Positions 34,238 to 43,108 of a DNA stretch of 64,000 bases are shown piece by piece. Source of the stretch: Steroidobacter agaridevorans (lineage in GTDB: Bacteria > Pseudomonadota > Gammaproteobacteria > Steroidobacterales > Steroidobacteraceae). Location: assembly GCF_009932555.1 (NCBI RefSeq), contig NZ_BLJO01000005.1, positions 339,556 through 403,555 on the forward strand, read 5' to 3'. The position numbers were made by a program, and so were the translations under genes. The notes below the pieces were generated by a model. The model saw nothing but the letters and a program-made list of their open reading frames with translations. It did not search any database and was not told the DNA's origin. Within the stretch, counting starts at the first letter, position 1. Each line of letters starts with the position of its first letter.

Positions 34238-35806
34238 ATGAAGATCCTGCATCTCGAGGACAACCCGAGCGATGCGCTCATCATTGAGCGCGGCATTCAG
34301 CGACAAGGCATCCCGGCGACATTCATTCAAGCACGCGGTCCCAGCGAATATTCCGCCGCCTTGCAGGCCGGCGGCTTCGATGTGGTGCTGGTCGACAACA
34401 ATCTGCCGGGCTACAGCGCCGAGGATGCGATCCTCGAAGCCAAGACGGCCTACCCCGATGTGCCGGTGATCGTGTGTTCCGGGGCGGCGCTCGAATCCGA
34501 AGTGGCGGCGAGCTTCGCGGCCGGCGCCAACGACTACGTGCTCAAGGATCATCTTTGGCAGCTGAGTGCAGCACTGCGCCGGAATATCAAACCGCCCGCG
34601 CCGGTGGTCGCTCCTCCACAAGCGGCGATGATGTTGCTGGTCGATGTCGTGCAGAAGCTGTCTCTGGCTCGCGGGCTCGACGCCATCGTCGACATCGTTC
34701 GCAAGGCAGCCCGCCAGCTCACCGGCTGCGACGGTGCGACGTTCGTATTGCGCGATGGCGCACACTGTTACTACGTCGACGAGGACGCGATCTCGCCGCT
34801 GTGGAAAGGCCAGCGCTTTCCGCTGGAGACCTGCATCAGCGGCTGGGCCATGCTCAACAGCCAGTCCGCCGTCATTCCCGACATATATAAGGACTCGCGC
34901 ATCCCGCACGCCGCCTATCGGCCGACGTTCGTGCATAGCCTCGCGATGGTGCCGATCCGCTCTTACGCACCCATCGGCGCCATCGGCAACTATTGGGCGA
35001 GTGAACACGAGTGCACACCCCAGGAATTGATGCTCCTGGAAGCCCTGGCCAACACGACCGCGGTGGCGATGGAGAACGTCGAGGTCTATCAAAACCTGGA
35101 ACGTCAGGTCCGCGAGCGCACGCGCGAGTTGCAGACGGTGAACCAGGAGCTCGAAGCGTTTTCATCGGCGGTATCGCACGATCTGCGGGCGCCGCTGCGA
35201 ATCATGAATGCGGAGCTGGATATGGCTCGCGAGCATGCCGGCGTGCTGCCAGCATCGTCGGTCGCTCGACTGCGAGACTCCACAGCGCGCATGGGTTCGC
35301 TCATCGACGACTTGCTCCGCCTGTCTCACATCGCTCGCACCGAGCTGTATTTACAGACGACCGAGCTCAGTGAAATCGCCGGCAAGATCATGACCCGGCT
35401 GCGCAACGCCGAGCCGAAACGGGATGTCGAGGTCAGCATCGCGCCGGGTCTGAAGGTGACGGCAGATGCGGGGCTGATGAGCGTGGTGCTGGAAAATCTG
35501 CTGTCGAATGCCTGGAAGTACAGCTCCAGACGCGAGCGCGCCCGCATCGAGCTGAGCTCCTATGTCGACGGCGCGGGCCGGGTCGTTTATCGGGTGCAGG
35601 ACAACGGCGCGGGCTTCAATCCGAATCAAGCGGACCGGCTGTTCAAGCCGTTCACTCGCCTGCACGACGCTCGGCAGTTCCCGGGTGTGGGTATTGGCCT
35701 GGCCACCGTCCAGCGTATCGTGCACCGTCACGGCGGCGAGATCTGGGCGGCCAGCGACGGCCGCACCGGCGCGCAGTTCATGTTTACTCTTGGCGAGCAA
35801 ACATGA
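34238..35806 (+). CDS. REC-GAF-histidine kinase hybrid
   Basis: A 522-residue cytoplasmic signalling protein with no membrane helix. An N-terminal receiver (1-120; LEDNPSD, Asp in VVLVDNNLPG, Lys in YVLKDHLW) is followed by a GAF domain (about 135-280), a coiled linker (ERQVRERTRELQTVNQELEAF) and a kinase core. The core has H-box SSAVSHDLRAPLRIM, N-box ENLLSNAWKYS and G-boxes DNGAGF and GVGIGLATVQRIVHRHGG. The receiver-first order suggests phosphoryl input controls the kinase. It ends four bases from the convergent deacetylase-family gene. Confidence 0.9.
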   Translation: MKILHLEDNPSDALIIERGIQRQGIPATFIQARGPSEYSAALQAGGFDVVLVDNNLPGYSAEDAILEAKTAYPDVPVIVCSGAALESEVAASFAAGANDYVLKDHLWQLSAALRRNIKPPAPVVAPPQAAMMLLVDVVQKLSLARGLDAIVDIVRKAARQLTGCDGATFVLRDGAHCYYVDEDAISPLWKGQRFPLETCISGWAMLNSQSAVIPDIYKDSRIPHAAYRPTFVHSLAMVPIRSYAPIGAIGNYWASEHECTPQELMLLEALANTTAVAMENVEVYQNLERQVRERTRELQTVNQELEAFSSAVSHDLRAPLRIMNAELDMAREHAGVLPASSVARLRDSTARMGSLIDDLLRLSHIARTELYLQTTELSEIAGKIMTRLRNAEPKRDVEVSIAPGLKVTADAGLMSVVLENLLSNAWKYSSRRERARIELSSYVDGAGRVVYRVQDNGAGFNPNQADRLFKPFTRLHDARQFPGVGIGLATVQRIVHRHGGEIWAASDGRTGAQFMFTLGEQT

Positions 35807-35810
35807 TTTC

Positions 35811-36848
35811 TTACTTTGCGGCGTCTTCGAAACCTTGCAGGACGTGCGCGACGTTGTGACCGATCTCGGCGACGGCATAGCCGCCTTCGAGGATGAACAC
35901 GGTCGGCAGGTTCAGCGCCGCGATCTGCGCGCCAAGTTTCAGATACTCCGGCTCGCGCAGTTGGAACTTGGAGATCGGATCGTCGGCGAAGGTGTCGACG
36001 CCCAGTGAAATCACCAGCGCGTCCGGCTTGAACTCGTTGATGCGCCGGACCGCATCGCCCAACGCATCGAACCACAGCGCATTGCTGCTGCCGGCCGGCA
36101 ATGGATAGTTCTTGTTGTAGCCGAGACCTTCGCCGCTCCCGGTCTCGTCCGCGTGACCGAGGAAGAACGGATACTCGGTGCGCGGATCGCCATGGATGGA
36201 AAGGAACATCACGTCGCTGCGATCGTAGAAGATGGTCTGCGTGCCGTTGCCGTGGTGATAGTCCACATCCAGCACGACGACTCGCTTGGCGCCGTTGTCA
36301 CGGAACGCCTGAGCCGCGACCGCGGCGTTATTGACGAAGCAGTAGCCGCCAAAAAAATCCGGCCCCGAGTGGTGCCCGGGCGGCCGCGACAACGCGAACG
36401 CGGCGCGCTCACCGCCACCAACGATCTGCTGCGCGGTCAGCGCGATATCGGCGCCGGTTTTTGCCGCTGCCCAGGTGCCCGCCGTAAACGGCGTGCCGCT
36501 GTCGTAGGAATACAAACCGAACTTGCCGGCGAAGTGATCGGGCTCGATGTCAGTGCGGTGACCGCGCACTGGCCACACCGCCGGCAACGCATCGTTCGTG
36601 TAACCCTGAGCGCTCCACAGATCCCACGCTTTTTCGAGAAAGCGAATGTAGCGAGGCGCATGCACCCGCTCGATGGCGGCGACCGCAAATTCCTTCGGCT
36701 CGAGGATCGGCCCGAAGTTGCGCGCTTTCACCGCGTCGTACACGAAGTCGGCGCGCTCTGGCTTCTCGAAGCACGGCACCAGCTGGCCACGATACATTTC
36801 CTTGTCACCGGCATGCAGTCGGTGACGGTCGCTATAGATGATTTTCAT
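35811..36848 (-). CDS. Acetylpolyamine amidohydrolase / histone deacetylase family
   Basis: A 345-residue cytoplasmic zinc deacylase. The N-terminus (MKIIYSDRHRLH) and motifs RPPGHHSGPDFFGGYCFVNN, DVDYHHGNGTQ, SIHGDP and GVDTFADDPISKF match the acetylpolyamine amidohydrolase (AphA) branch. The HH pair and the Asp/His/Asp zinc ligands are intact. It would deacetylate acetylated polyamines or similar short amines. It starts with an ATG overlapping the stop of the tandem-TetR gene (ATGA), so the regulator and enzyme are co-translated. Confidence 0.9.
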   Translation of the reverse strand: MKIIYSDRHRLHAGDKEMYRGQLVPCFEKPERADFVYDAVKARNFGPILEPKEFAVAAIERVHAPRYIRFLEKAWDLWSAQGYTNDALPAVWPVRGHRTDIEPDHFAGKFGLYSYDSGTPFTAGTWAAAKTGADIALTAQQIVGGGERAAFALSRPPGHHSGPDFFGGYCFVNNAAVAAQAFRDNGAKRVVVLDVDYHHGNGTQTIFYDRSDVMFLSIHGDPRTEYPFFLGHADETGSGEGLGYNKNYPLPAGSSNALWFDALGDAVRRINEFKPDALVISLGVDTFADDPISKFQLREPEYLKLGAQIAALNLPTVFILEGGYAVAEIGHNVAHVLQGFEDAAK

Positions 36849-38116
36849 GAGCGCGCCTTGAGACCCACGGCGACCAGGTTGGCGATCTCGCGGGCGATGT
36901 GTTGCTGTTGTAGTGGGTCGGTAGGCACGTCGTCCTTGACCAGCCAGCTGAGCAGGCCGGGCAGCATCAGTGCGCGCGCATGCACGTCCACATCCTTGAT
37001 CGTGCTTTCGCGCATGCCTTGACGGATCAGCTCGTGATAAGCGTCGCCGAGCTGATCGGAGCGCACCGCGAACTTCGCCTGACCTTCCGGCGACAACGCG
37101 CCGTGCCCGACGAGCGGCGACAGTGGATTCAAGTCTTCGTTGGGATAGGCGCGCGCCAACGCATCCATCGACGCCGACAGCGCTTCCATCCGCGTACCCG
37201 AATATTCGAGCATGCGGTCTTTGATAAAAAGAAAGATGCGAAACGCGCGCTCGTAGCACGCCGACACCACTTCCTGCTTGCTGCCGATGTGATGATGGAA
37301 CGTGCGCTTGGTCGTACCCAACTGGCCGGCGATCTCTTCGAGCGAGGTTGCGTCGATGCCCTTGCGATTGAACGCACGCGACGCGGCTCGCAGCAGCGCT
37401 TCGCGCTTGGCCTCGAGCGCGGCATCTCGATCGAACGCGCTCACGACTTGGGGCGCGAGCGCGGAAAGATCCAAAGGCTGATAATTCGGCAACTCCGCCC
37501 GCGTCGAAAATCCTTCGAGCACAGTCGCCATCACCGCGGACCGCAGCCGTTCCGCGCCCATGGGACCGACGGCGTGCGCCCACGGTCGAGCCAGCGGCGC
37601 CCAGGTGACCAGACTGAGAATGACTCGCGCGTTCACCTCGATATCGCAGGCTCGCAGGACACCTTCGCGGTGCCCGGTCTCGAGCAGGTGCGCCAGGCGG
37701 GCGGTCAGCGCGTCGTACAGCCCCTGAATGGTGTCGCGCTGAGTCTGGTTCATCATCGCGATCTCGGCCCGGGCCGCGATTTCCGGCTCTTTCGGGTCGA
37801 GCATGCGGCTGATGAAATCGACCAGGATGTTGGCCGAGGTGCCGCCGACGCGCTCGGCTTCCCGCAGGTGGCGCGCAATGATCTCGGCCGCCCGGCGATA
37901 GCACTGGAACACCAGGTCCTCGCGATCGGCGACGTAGTGGTACATCGCCCCACGCGTAACGCCCAGTTTCGCGGCAATTTCCGCTAGCGAGGTGAGCAGC
38001 ACGCCCTTCTGATTCAATTGACGAGCGGCCTCGTCGAGCACGCGCTCGTGACGATTGACCGAGGTTGGCGCCTCGGCGGTGGGCTGGGCCGCGCTGTCTT
38101 TGGAGTTCGAGGTCAT
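36845..38116 (-). CDS. Tandem TetR/AcrR-family regulator (two DNA-binding domains)
   Basis: A 423-residue protein made of two complete TetR units. The first helix-turn-helix is at about residues 24-66 (SLAEIAAKLGVTRGAMYHYV) with its ligand domain to about 225. The second is at about 238-281 (SLEEIAGQLGTTKRTFHHHI) with a second ligand domain to the end. Ordinary TetR proteins are about 200 residues, so this is a fusion or duplication that could act as a pseudo-dimer. It is upstream of and coupled to the acetylpolyamine amidohydrolase gene. A GTTAC palindrome lies 15-29 bases before its ATG. Confidence 0.9.
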   Translation of the reverse strand: MTSNSKDSAAQPTAEAPTSVNRHERVLDEAARQLNQKGVLLTSLAEIAAKLGVTRGAMYHYVADREDLVFQCYRRAAEIIARHLREAERVGGTSANILVDFISRMLDPKEPEIAARAEIAMMNQTQRDTIQGLYDALTARLAHLLETGHREGVLRACDIEVNARVILSLVTWAPLARPWAHAVGPMGAERLRSAVMATVLEGFSTRAELPNYQPLDLSALAPQVVSAFDRDAALEAKREALLRAASRAFNRKGIDATSLEEIAGQLGTTKRTFHHHIGSKQEVVSACYERAFRIFLFIKDRMLEYSGTRMEALSASMDALARAYPNEDLNPLSPLVGHGALSPEGQAKFAVRSDQLGDAYHELIRQGMRESTIKDVDVHARALMLPGLLSWLVKDDVPTDPLQQQHIAREIANLVAVGLKARS

Positions 38117-38130
38117 GGCAGTAAACCGGA

Positions 38131-38145
38131 GTTACCCATAGTAAC
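38131..38145. promoter_or_regulatory. Inverted repeat upstream of the tandem-TetR gene
   Basis: GTTAC, 5-base spacer CCATA, GTAAC, located 15-29 bases upstream of the minus-strand ATG at 38116. Flanking bases extend the likeness to GGTTAC/GGTAAC half-sites. The position fits an autoregulatory operator; assignment is inference. The rest of 38117-38349 shows no gene. Confidence 0.45.
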
Positions 38146-38349
38146 CCGCAGCGACGCTCCCGTTCACCCCGCCCGCGTTGTCTGCCATTGGCGGCGCCTC
38201 ACGGGGCGACGAGAGCCGGTTCACAGTTCCGCAACCGCAGCGGCACGGACGGGGGCTAACTTTCCTACGGCTGCGGTACGCTTTACCCCGAATCCCGGGT
38301 GACGTAAGCCACTACCCGCTCGCCTGCCACAACCAACAACACGGCTGAC

Positions 38350-38706
38350 ATGGAGTCTTTTTTCAGCTCACAGGGCCCCTCCTCCGACGCTGGGGCGACT
38401 CGTATCAAGGCCATGCGCTGGCCGGCCAGCGTGCGCCTGGGCCATGCCACCGTGCTGGCCGGCAAGGCCATTCAGATTTCCAACACCGGCGTCGGCCTGC
38501 TCATGGATCGGACGATTCGGGAAGGCGAGACTGCGCTGGTGCGTGTCGACGCCTATGTGAGCGGCAACCCGGTGCGGTTACAGGCGCGGACCAGCGTGGT
38601 CTGCTGTACCTGTGTGGGAATGGATGGGTTCCGGATTTCGCTGCGCTTCCAGGAACTGGACGAAGACGCGCAGAACGCCGTCGAAGCGATGCTGCGCGCC
38701 CGCTGA
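38350..38706 (+). CDS. Small PilZ-like domain protein
   Basis: A 118-residue cytoplasmic protein with the strand pattern of a PilZ domain (IQISNTGVGLLMDRTIREGETALVRV, then MDGFRISLRFQELDEDAQNAV). The canonical c-di-GMP-binding RxxxR is not clear; RWPASVRLGHATVL occupies the expected place, so nucleotide binding is uncertain. No Shine-Dalgarno is obvious before the ATG. It stands alone between the TetR promoter region and the convergent dps gene. Confidence 0.65.
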   Translation: MESFFSSQGPSSDAGATRIKAMRWPASVRLGHATVLAGKAIQISNTGVGLLMDRTIREGETALVRVDAYVSGNPVRLQARTSVVCCTCVGMDGFRISLRFQELDEDAQNAVEAMLRAR

Positions 38707-38737
38707 CGCGCAGCAATCAGATCGGATCCGAGCCGGA

Positions 38738-39250
38738 TCACTTCAACAGACTGCGCAGCATCCACGCGGTCTTTTCGTGCACCTGCAAGCGCTGGGTCAG
38801 CAGATCGGCGGTCGACTCATCGCCACCTTTCTCCGCAGCTGGGAAGGTCGCACGAGCGGTGCGCGCCACCGCCTCGTGACCGGCAACCAATAGCCGAACC
38901 ATATCCATTGCTTCCGGCACGCCCTCGGTCTCCTCGATCGAGGTGAGACGGGCGAATTGGCTGTAGGTGCCCGGCGCCGGGTAACCCAGCGAACGAATGC
39001 GCTCGGCCACCGCATCCAGCGCGTTCCACAACTCCGTGTACTGCTCCATGAACATCAGGTGCAGCGTGTTGAACATCGGGCCTTCGACGTTCCAATGGAA
39101 ATTGTGCGTTTTCAAATACAGCGAGTAGGTATCGGCCAGCACCTTGGCGAGGCCGTCGGCAATCTTTTCCCGGTCCTTACCGCTGATGCCGATGTCGATG
39201 GCAACCGCGCTGCCTTTGCTGCCGTTTTTCTTGGAACTTTCTTTGGCCAT
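38738..39250 (-). CDS. dps: Dps-family DNA-binding ferritin-like protein
   Basis: A 170-residue four-helix ferritin-like protein. Ferroxidase residues appear in [17 protein letters not shown] and in [22 protein letters not shown], as in Dps. A Lys/Ser-rich N-terminal tail ([13 protein letters not shown]) may bind DNA. It would assemble as a dodecamer that stores iron and protects DNA under oxidative or starvation stress. It is monocistronic, with a promoter expected between 39251 and the EF-hand gene. Confidence 0.93.
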   Translation of the reverse strand: MAKESSKKNGSKGSAVAIDIGISGKDREKIADGLAKVLADTYSLYLKTHNFHWNVEGPMFNTLHLMFMEQYTELWNALDAVAERIRSLGYPAPGTYSQFARLTSIEETEGVPEAMDMVRLLVAGHEAVARTARATFPAAEKGGDESTADLLTQRLQVHEKTAWMLRSLLK

Positions 39251-39474
39251 ACAGATTCTCCTGACGAAGCCGAGCTTACGGAACTGAACTTATTCATGAT
39301 CGTACTCAATCGTTCCACAGCGCTCCAACAGCGAAGCTCTATGTTGACGATCGACGACATCTCGCCGCTGGTGGATGCGTGGCTGCCATATTCAGTGAGC
39401 ATTCATAGCGCATAACTTGCAATACGCGTGGCGGGCCCGCGGACGCCACGACCACGAACGGATGAGACATTTCG

Positions 39475-39762
39475 ATGACAGTGAAATTTATTTTTGCCGC
39501 GCTGGCAGGTAGCGCGTGTCTGCTGGCGACCGCCGGCGTATTTGCCAACGACGCCAAGGACAAGGTCGCGGTTTCCGGCTCCTTCGCCACGTTCGATCGC
39601 AATGGCGACAATCGCATCAGCCGCTCGGAAGCCGGCTTCGACCGTAAGCTGTCGGAGACCTTCGCCGAGCTCGACACCGACGGCGACGGCTTCGTGTCCG
39701 CTGCCGAATTCGCCACTGCCGAAAAAAATCGCACCACTGTCGGCAAGCTCACGCAGCAGTAA
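39475..39762 (+). CDS. Secreted EF-hand protein
   Basis: A 95-residue protein with a signal peptide (to about residue 25, AGVFANDAKD) and two EF-hand calcium loops, FDRNGDNRISRSEAG and LDTDGDGFVSAAEF. The Asp/Asn/Glu pattern is intact in both, so calcium binding in the periplasm is plausible. A similar small two-EF-hand protein is encoded at 61292-61531. Its last 14 bases overlap the end of the convergent DedA-rhodanese gene. Confidence 0.85.
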   Translation: MTVKFIFAALAGSACLLATAGVFANDAKDKVAVSGSFATFDRNGDNRISRSEAGFDRKLSETFAELDTDGDGFVSAAEFATAEKNRTTVGKLTQQ

Positions 39763-40690
39763 CCGCTGCGGCCGCTTGACGATCTATCGGCCGGCCGCGC
39801 GCCTGCCAGGCTTCGATACCTCCGGCCAGCGGCCGGACTCGCTTGAAACCCAGCTCCTGAAGCTTTCTCGCCACGACGGCCGCCGAAGCGTCGTTCGGGC
39901 AATCGCAGTAGACGATGACGTCCTCGCCGGGCTCGAGTCGTAAGTCGGAGACGTCGCGCACGCTGATGCTTCCCGGAATCCAACCGGACGCCGCGCGGCG
40001 CTCCGGACTGCGCACATCCAGAATGGTTGCGGCCGAGCCGGAGTCGAGCAGCGTCGTCAGCTCATCGATGGAAATGCGCGACATGCGGATCTGCGCCATG
40101 AATCTCTGGCGCTGCCACCACTTGAACAACACGAACAGCGCGATGGCGACGATCAACAACAACAGCGCGAGATGACCCAGCTGCTCCAGTTGCGCCAGCA
40201 ACGCCTCGACGGCTTCGTGAAACATCGCGCCCAACGCGATTGCACCAGCAGCCCAGAGCGCGGCGCCGATGCCGTCATAGACAATGAAGCGCCGCCAACT
40301 GGTGCCCGACTCGCCCGCGAGTGTCGTCGACACCGCCGCGAAGCCCGGAATGTATTTCGCAAGAATCAACGACGGCGCGCCCCACTTCGCATAGATGTTA
40401 CGAGTCATGCCGACACATGAATCGGGTGACAACGAGACACGGCACATCAAGCGCAGCAGCTTGTTGCCAAAGCGCCGCCCGCCCGCGAACCACGCCAGAT
40501 CGGCGAGCAACGCCGCCAGCGTCGCGACCAGCAACACCGGCCACAGCGACTCGTGTTTGTCGGTGGCGAGCGCGGCGGTCACGATCATCGGCGCATACGA
40601 AGGAAACGGCAGGCCGCCCTGATCCAGCAGCACGCAAAAGAACACGACCCACAGGCCGTAGCTCTCGATGACGTGCAGCAGCGTATCCAT
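39749..40690 (-). CDS. DedA-family membrane protein fused to a rhodanese domain
   Basis: A 313-residue inner-membrane protein. The N-terminal 200 residues form a DedA/VTT domain (FPSYAPMIVTAAL, the Gly/Arg-rich FAGGRRFGNKLL, and KYIPGFAAVSTTLAGESG), followed by a transmembrane segment and a cytoplasmic rhodanese domain (about 215-300). The rhodanese active-site loop is YCDCPNDAS with Cys present, and the preceding ILDVRSPERRAASGWIPGSI is typical. DedA proteins move lipids and support envelope homeostasis; the fused rhodanese suggests a sulfur or redox input. Fusions of this kind occur in proteobacteria. Confidence 0.9.
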   Translation of the reverse strand: MDTLLHVIESYGLWVVFFCVLLDQGGLPFPSYAPMIVTAALATDKHESLWPVLLVATLAALLADLAWFAGGRRFGNKLLRLMCRVSLSPDSCVGMTRNIYAKWGAPSLILAKYIPGFAAVSTTLAGESGTSWRRFIVYDGIGAALWAAGAIALGAMFHEAVEALLAQLEQLGHLALLLLIVAIALFVLFKWWQRQRFMAQIRMSRISIDELTTLLDSGSAATILDVRSPERRAASGWIPGSISVRDVSDLRLEPGEDVIVYCDCPNDASAAVVARKLQELGFKRVRPLAGGIEAWQARGRPIDRQAAAAVTAA

Positions 40691-40774
40691 CCAACCTCAC
40701 TGGCGAATTGTGCACCCGATGTCGCGCGCGAACTGGCATCGGCGTGCGCTTATTGTGCCGGAATGAGGCTGTAG

Positions 40775-41221
40775 TTATGGCAGCAAGCGCGTCTTTTCAA
40801 TATCGTTGGGGTCGATGACCAGTCGCTTCTGATAGTTGGCGCCGCCGTGCTTGAGCTCGCCGCTCACCCGGACCCGTTGCCCGAGGAGGTCCCGGTAGCG
40901 CTGGAACTGCTCCGGCGTCAGCGCCAGCTCGATCTCCAACTGGATGACTTCCCTCGGATAACGAGTGTTGGCGTCGACGCAGATGCGCTCATCGAGCTGC
41001 AACACCCAGACAGTGCGCGGCTCGTCGCCCTTGGTCACACTCTCGTAATCGGGCGGCCCCGCGTAGGTGTGTCGCACGATGGTGCCGGCGATGTCGATCG
41101 GGCCGTACTGAAGACAGGCATATTCCAGCGCCACCGCCGGCAGCGCGGGACTGAAAAGCACGATGACAAGCAGCGCCCGCCACCTGCGCCTATCACGGCA
41201 GCTCATAACGCAACTCACCAT
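40775..41221 (-). CDS. Secreted DUF4431-like protein
   Basis: A 148-residue protein with a signal peptide (hydrophobic ALLVIVLFSPALPAVA) and a mature domain with the pattern IDIAGTIVRHTYAGPPDYESV, VWVLQLDERICVD and LGQRVRVSGELKHG. This matches my recollection of the DUF4431 family, an OB-like periplasmic domain of unknown role. The ATG at 41221 lies inside the 3' end of the acetyltransferase gene; an internal ATG at 41206 would also leave a signal peptide. Two Cys may form a disulfide. Confidence 0.75.
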   Translation of the reverse strand: MVSCVMSCRDRRRWRALLVIVLFSPALPAVALEYACLQYGPIDIAGTIVRHTYAGPPDYESVTKGDEPRTVWVLQLDERICVDANTRYPREVIQLEIELALTPEQFQRYRDLLGQRVRVSGELKHGGANYQKRLVIDPNDIEKTRLLP

Positions 41222-41621
41222 CGCCCGTCACGTCTACTCGGCGCCAGCCTGCCCTTTCATAGAAACGCGAGGCGCGAGTCTCGGGTCCGGTCGTCAGCCA
41301 TAAACGATCTTGGCCCTGTTGCCGGAGCCAATCGACCATCGTGTCGTGCAGCTGGCGGCCGTAGCCTTTGCCTTCATGCCCAGGCTCCACGAACAGCGCC
41401 CAAATACCGCCGGTCGCGGCGTTGCCGACAGCGAAAGCGACGATGTTTCCTTCCAGCTCGATCACCCAGCCCCGGCCCGTCGTTTCGATCTCTACCCGAT
41501 AGTCCTGTTCGGACAACTGTCGAGACACGAGGCGGTTCTCGAGCACGGACATGCGCACGCGATGCATGCCCGCGATATCCGAAGCGACTGCTTGCCTGAT
41601 GATGTCTGCCGGAGTGTCCAT
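41193..41621 (-). CDS. GNAT-family N-acetyltransferase
   Basis: A 142-residue cytoplasmic acetyltransferase. The acetyl-CoA loop is LFVEPGHEGKGYGRQLHDTMV (Q/RxxGxG/A type), preceded by the beta-4 strand GGIWALFV and followed by FYERAGWRRV, all typical of GNAT. The ATG at 41621 gives MDTPADIIRQAV; upstream in-frame sequence is not conserved in character. It overlaps the downstream DUF4431-like gene by 29 bases. Substrate unknown. Confidence 0.88.
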   Translation of the reverse strand: MDTPADIIRQAVASDIAGMHRVRMSVLENRLVSRQLSEQDYRVEIETTGRGWVIELEGNIVAFAVGNAATGGIWALFVEPGHEGKGYGRQLHDTMVDWLRQQGQDRLWLTTGPETRASRFYERAGWRRVDVTGDGELRYELP

Positions 41622-41743
41622 AGATTTTGGGCGGATGCGGAGCGCGACAAAGCAACCAGCGCAACCGGCCATGGGGCTCGCATCCTGCCAATCTCCGCTA
41701 TCGTTCCCTGACCTGGAGTATGCCCCAATGAGTCGATCCGATC

Positions 41744-42493
41744 TTGACTGAACCCCTTCCCGCCAAAGTCCTGCAGCTCGGCGCAGATGAACGGCCGCAG
41801 CTGGTCTGGACCAATGAGCGCGGCGGCACGACGTATCAAGCCGGCACGCGCTTCATCAAGTGGAGTCCTCACACGACGCGGCTCGATCTGGATGGGGAAC
41901 GACGCCGGCTCGAATGGGCGGCGCCTTATCACAATGTTCCTCGCGTGCTGGAATGGGGCTCGAACGACGAAGCTCAGTGGCTGGTCACTGCGGCGCTCGC
42001 CGGCACGGGCGCCGTGATGGAACCTTGGATCTCTCAACCGCTGGTCGCGGCGCGCGCCATCGGACGGGGCTTGCGCATGCTTCACGAAGCACTGCCGGTC
42101 GCTGAGTGTCCGTTCGAATGGTCGCCCGAAAATCGCACCGGTCGACGCGTTCCTTGGGCGGAGCTCGGCGTACCCCCGATCGACCGCCTGGTCGTATGTC
42201 ACGGCGACCCGTGTTCCCCGAACACCATCATCGGGGCCGACGGCAGCCCCATCGGCCACGTCGATCTCGGCTCACTCGGCATCGCCGATCGCTGGGCCGA
42301 CCTGGCGGTGGCGAGCATCAATCTCGATTACAACTACGGCCCGGGCTGGGAACAGGAATTCTTCCGCGCCTACGACATCGAGCCCGATCCGAGGCGGATT
42401 GCCTACTATCGTTTTCTCTGGGACAACGAAGACCGGATCGGTGTCTCGCCCGAAGCGGCACGCGACCTGCGAGCCAGCTACAGTTCATCCTGA
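41744..42493 (+). CDS. APH-family phosphotransferase (aminoglycoside 3'-type fold)
   Basis: A 249-residue kinase-like protein. The catalytic loop VCHGDPCSPNTII (His-Gly-Asp, with Asn) and the metal-binding HVDLGSLGIADRWADLAVA match APH(3') enzymes, and the N-lobe strand FIKWSPH carries the ATP-contacting Lys. Most chromosomal homologues are of unknown substrate, so resistance cannot be claimed. The start is a TTG at 41744 because the nearby ATG at 41728 is in another frame and stops after seven codons. Confidence 0.8.
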   Translation: MTEPLPAKVLQLGADERPQLVWTNERGGTTYQAGTRFIKWSPHTTRLDLDGERRRLEWAAPYHNVPRVLEWGSNDEAQWLVTAALAGTGAVMEPWISQPLVAARAIGRGLRMLHEALPVAECPFEWSPENRTGRRVPWAELGVPPIDRLVVCHGDPCSPNTIIGADGSPIGHVDLGSLGIADRWADLAVASINLDYNYGPGWEQEFFRAYDIEPDPRRIAYYRFLWDNEDRIGVSPEAARDLRASYSSS

Positions 42494-42510
42494 CGCAGAA
42501 GGAAGCTCAC

Positions 42511-43107
42511 ATGACGAATTGCTGCTCCAGAATCGCGCGCCTGGCTTCGTTGATTTTTGTAGCTGCATGGATGACGGTCGTGCCCGCCGCGCACGGTGAG
42601 CCCGGATCCGGCTCGGTCACGCCCCTGATTCGGCAGATGGCCGGCAACTGGCGCGTCGAGCCGAAGATGTGGCCGGGGCCGGACGCCAAGGCCATCGAAT
42701 TGCCGAAAGCGACCGCTCAGCGACGCATCGTGAATGACGCGTTCCTGGATGAAGAGATGACGCCTGCGGCGGACTCGCAGCAGGAAGCGTTCACGCGCGT
42801 CGCCTATGTGAGCTTCAACACCATCAACCAGCAGTACGAATATTTCTCGCTGGATAGCCGCTTGCCGCAGATGATGAGTTACACCCTGCCGGGCGCCAAC
42901 GAAGCACACGCCGGGCAGCTCGAGCTGCGCGGAACCAGTTTTGTGGCCCCGGTGTGGGGCCAGGCCAGGAACGTGCCCTTCATGTATCGCCTCACGATCG
43001 GCGCAGTCGAGGGCGACCGGCAGATCGTGCGCTTGTTTCTCAAGGAGCAGCGGGCACAGGCCAACGAGTTCCTGGCCTTCGAATATCTATATATCCGTCA
43101 ACCCTGA
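42511..43107 (+). CDS. Secreted DUF1579-like protein
   Basis: A 198-residue protein with a signal peptide ending near VPAAHGEP and a mature beta-rich domain (QMAGNWRVEP, IVNDAFLDEEM, AYVSFNTINQQYEYFSLDS) resembling DUF1579/lipocalin-like secreted proteins. Function unknown. The ATG at 42511 follows AAGGAAG at a proper distance and lies 17 bases after the phosphotransferase stop. It abuts the end of the convergent small gene with one base between stops. Confidence 0.7.
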   Translation: MTNCCSRIARLASLIFVAAWMTVVPAAHGEPGSGSVTPLIRQMAGNWRVEPKMWPGPDAKAIELPKATAQRRIVNDAFLDEEMTPAADSQQEAFTRVAYVSFNTINQQYEYFSLDSRLPQMMSYTLPGANEAHAGQLELRGTSFVAPVWGQARNVPFMYRLTIGAVEGDRQIVRLFLKEQRAQANEFLAFEYLYIRQP

Positions 43108-43108
43108 C

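Noticed and set aside
36849-37904. Extension of the deacetylase-family frame into the TetR gene region
   Set aside because: Sequence upstream of MKIIYSD is Arg/Gly-rich and lies opposite codon sense to the TetR gene. The ATGA overlap is the natural start.
41744-42493. Aminoglycoside resistance gene
   Set aside because: The APH-type motifs are clear, but most chromosomal relatives have unknown substrates and nothing in the context indicates resistance; kept as family level only.
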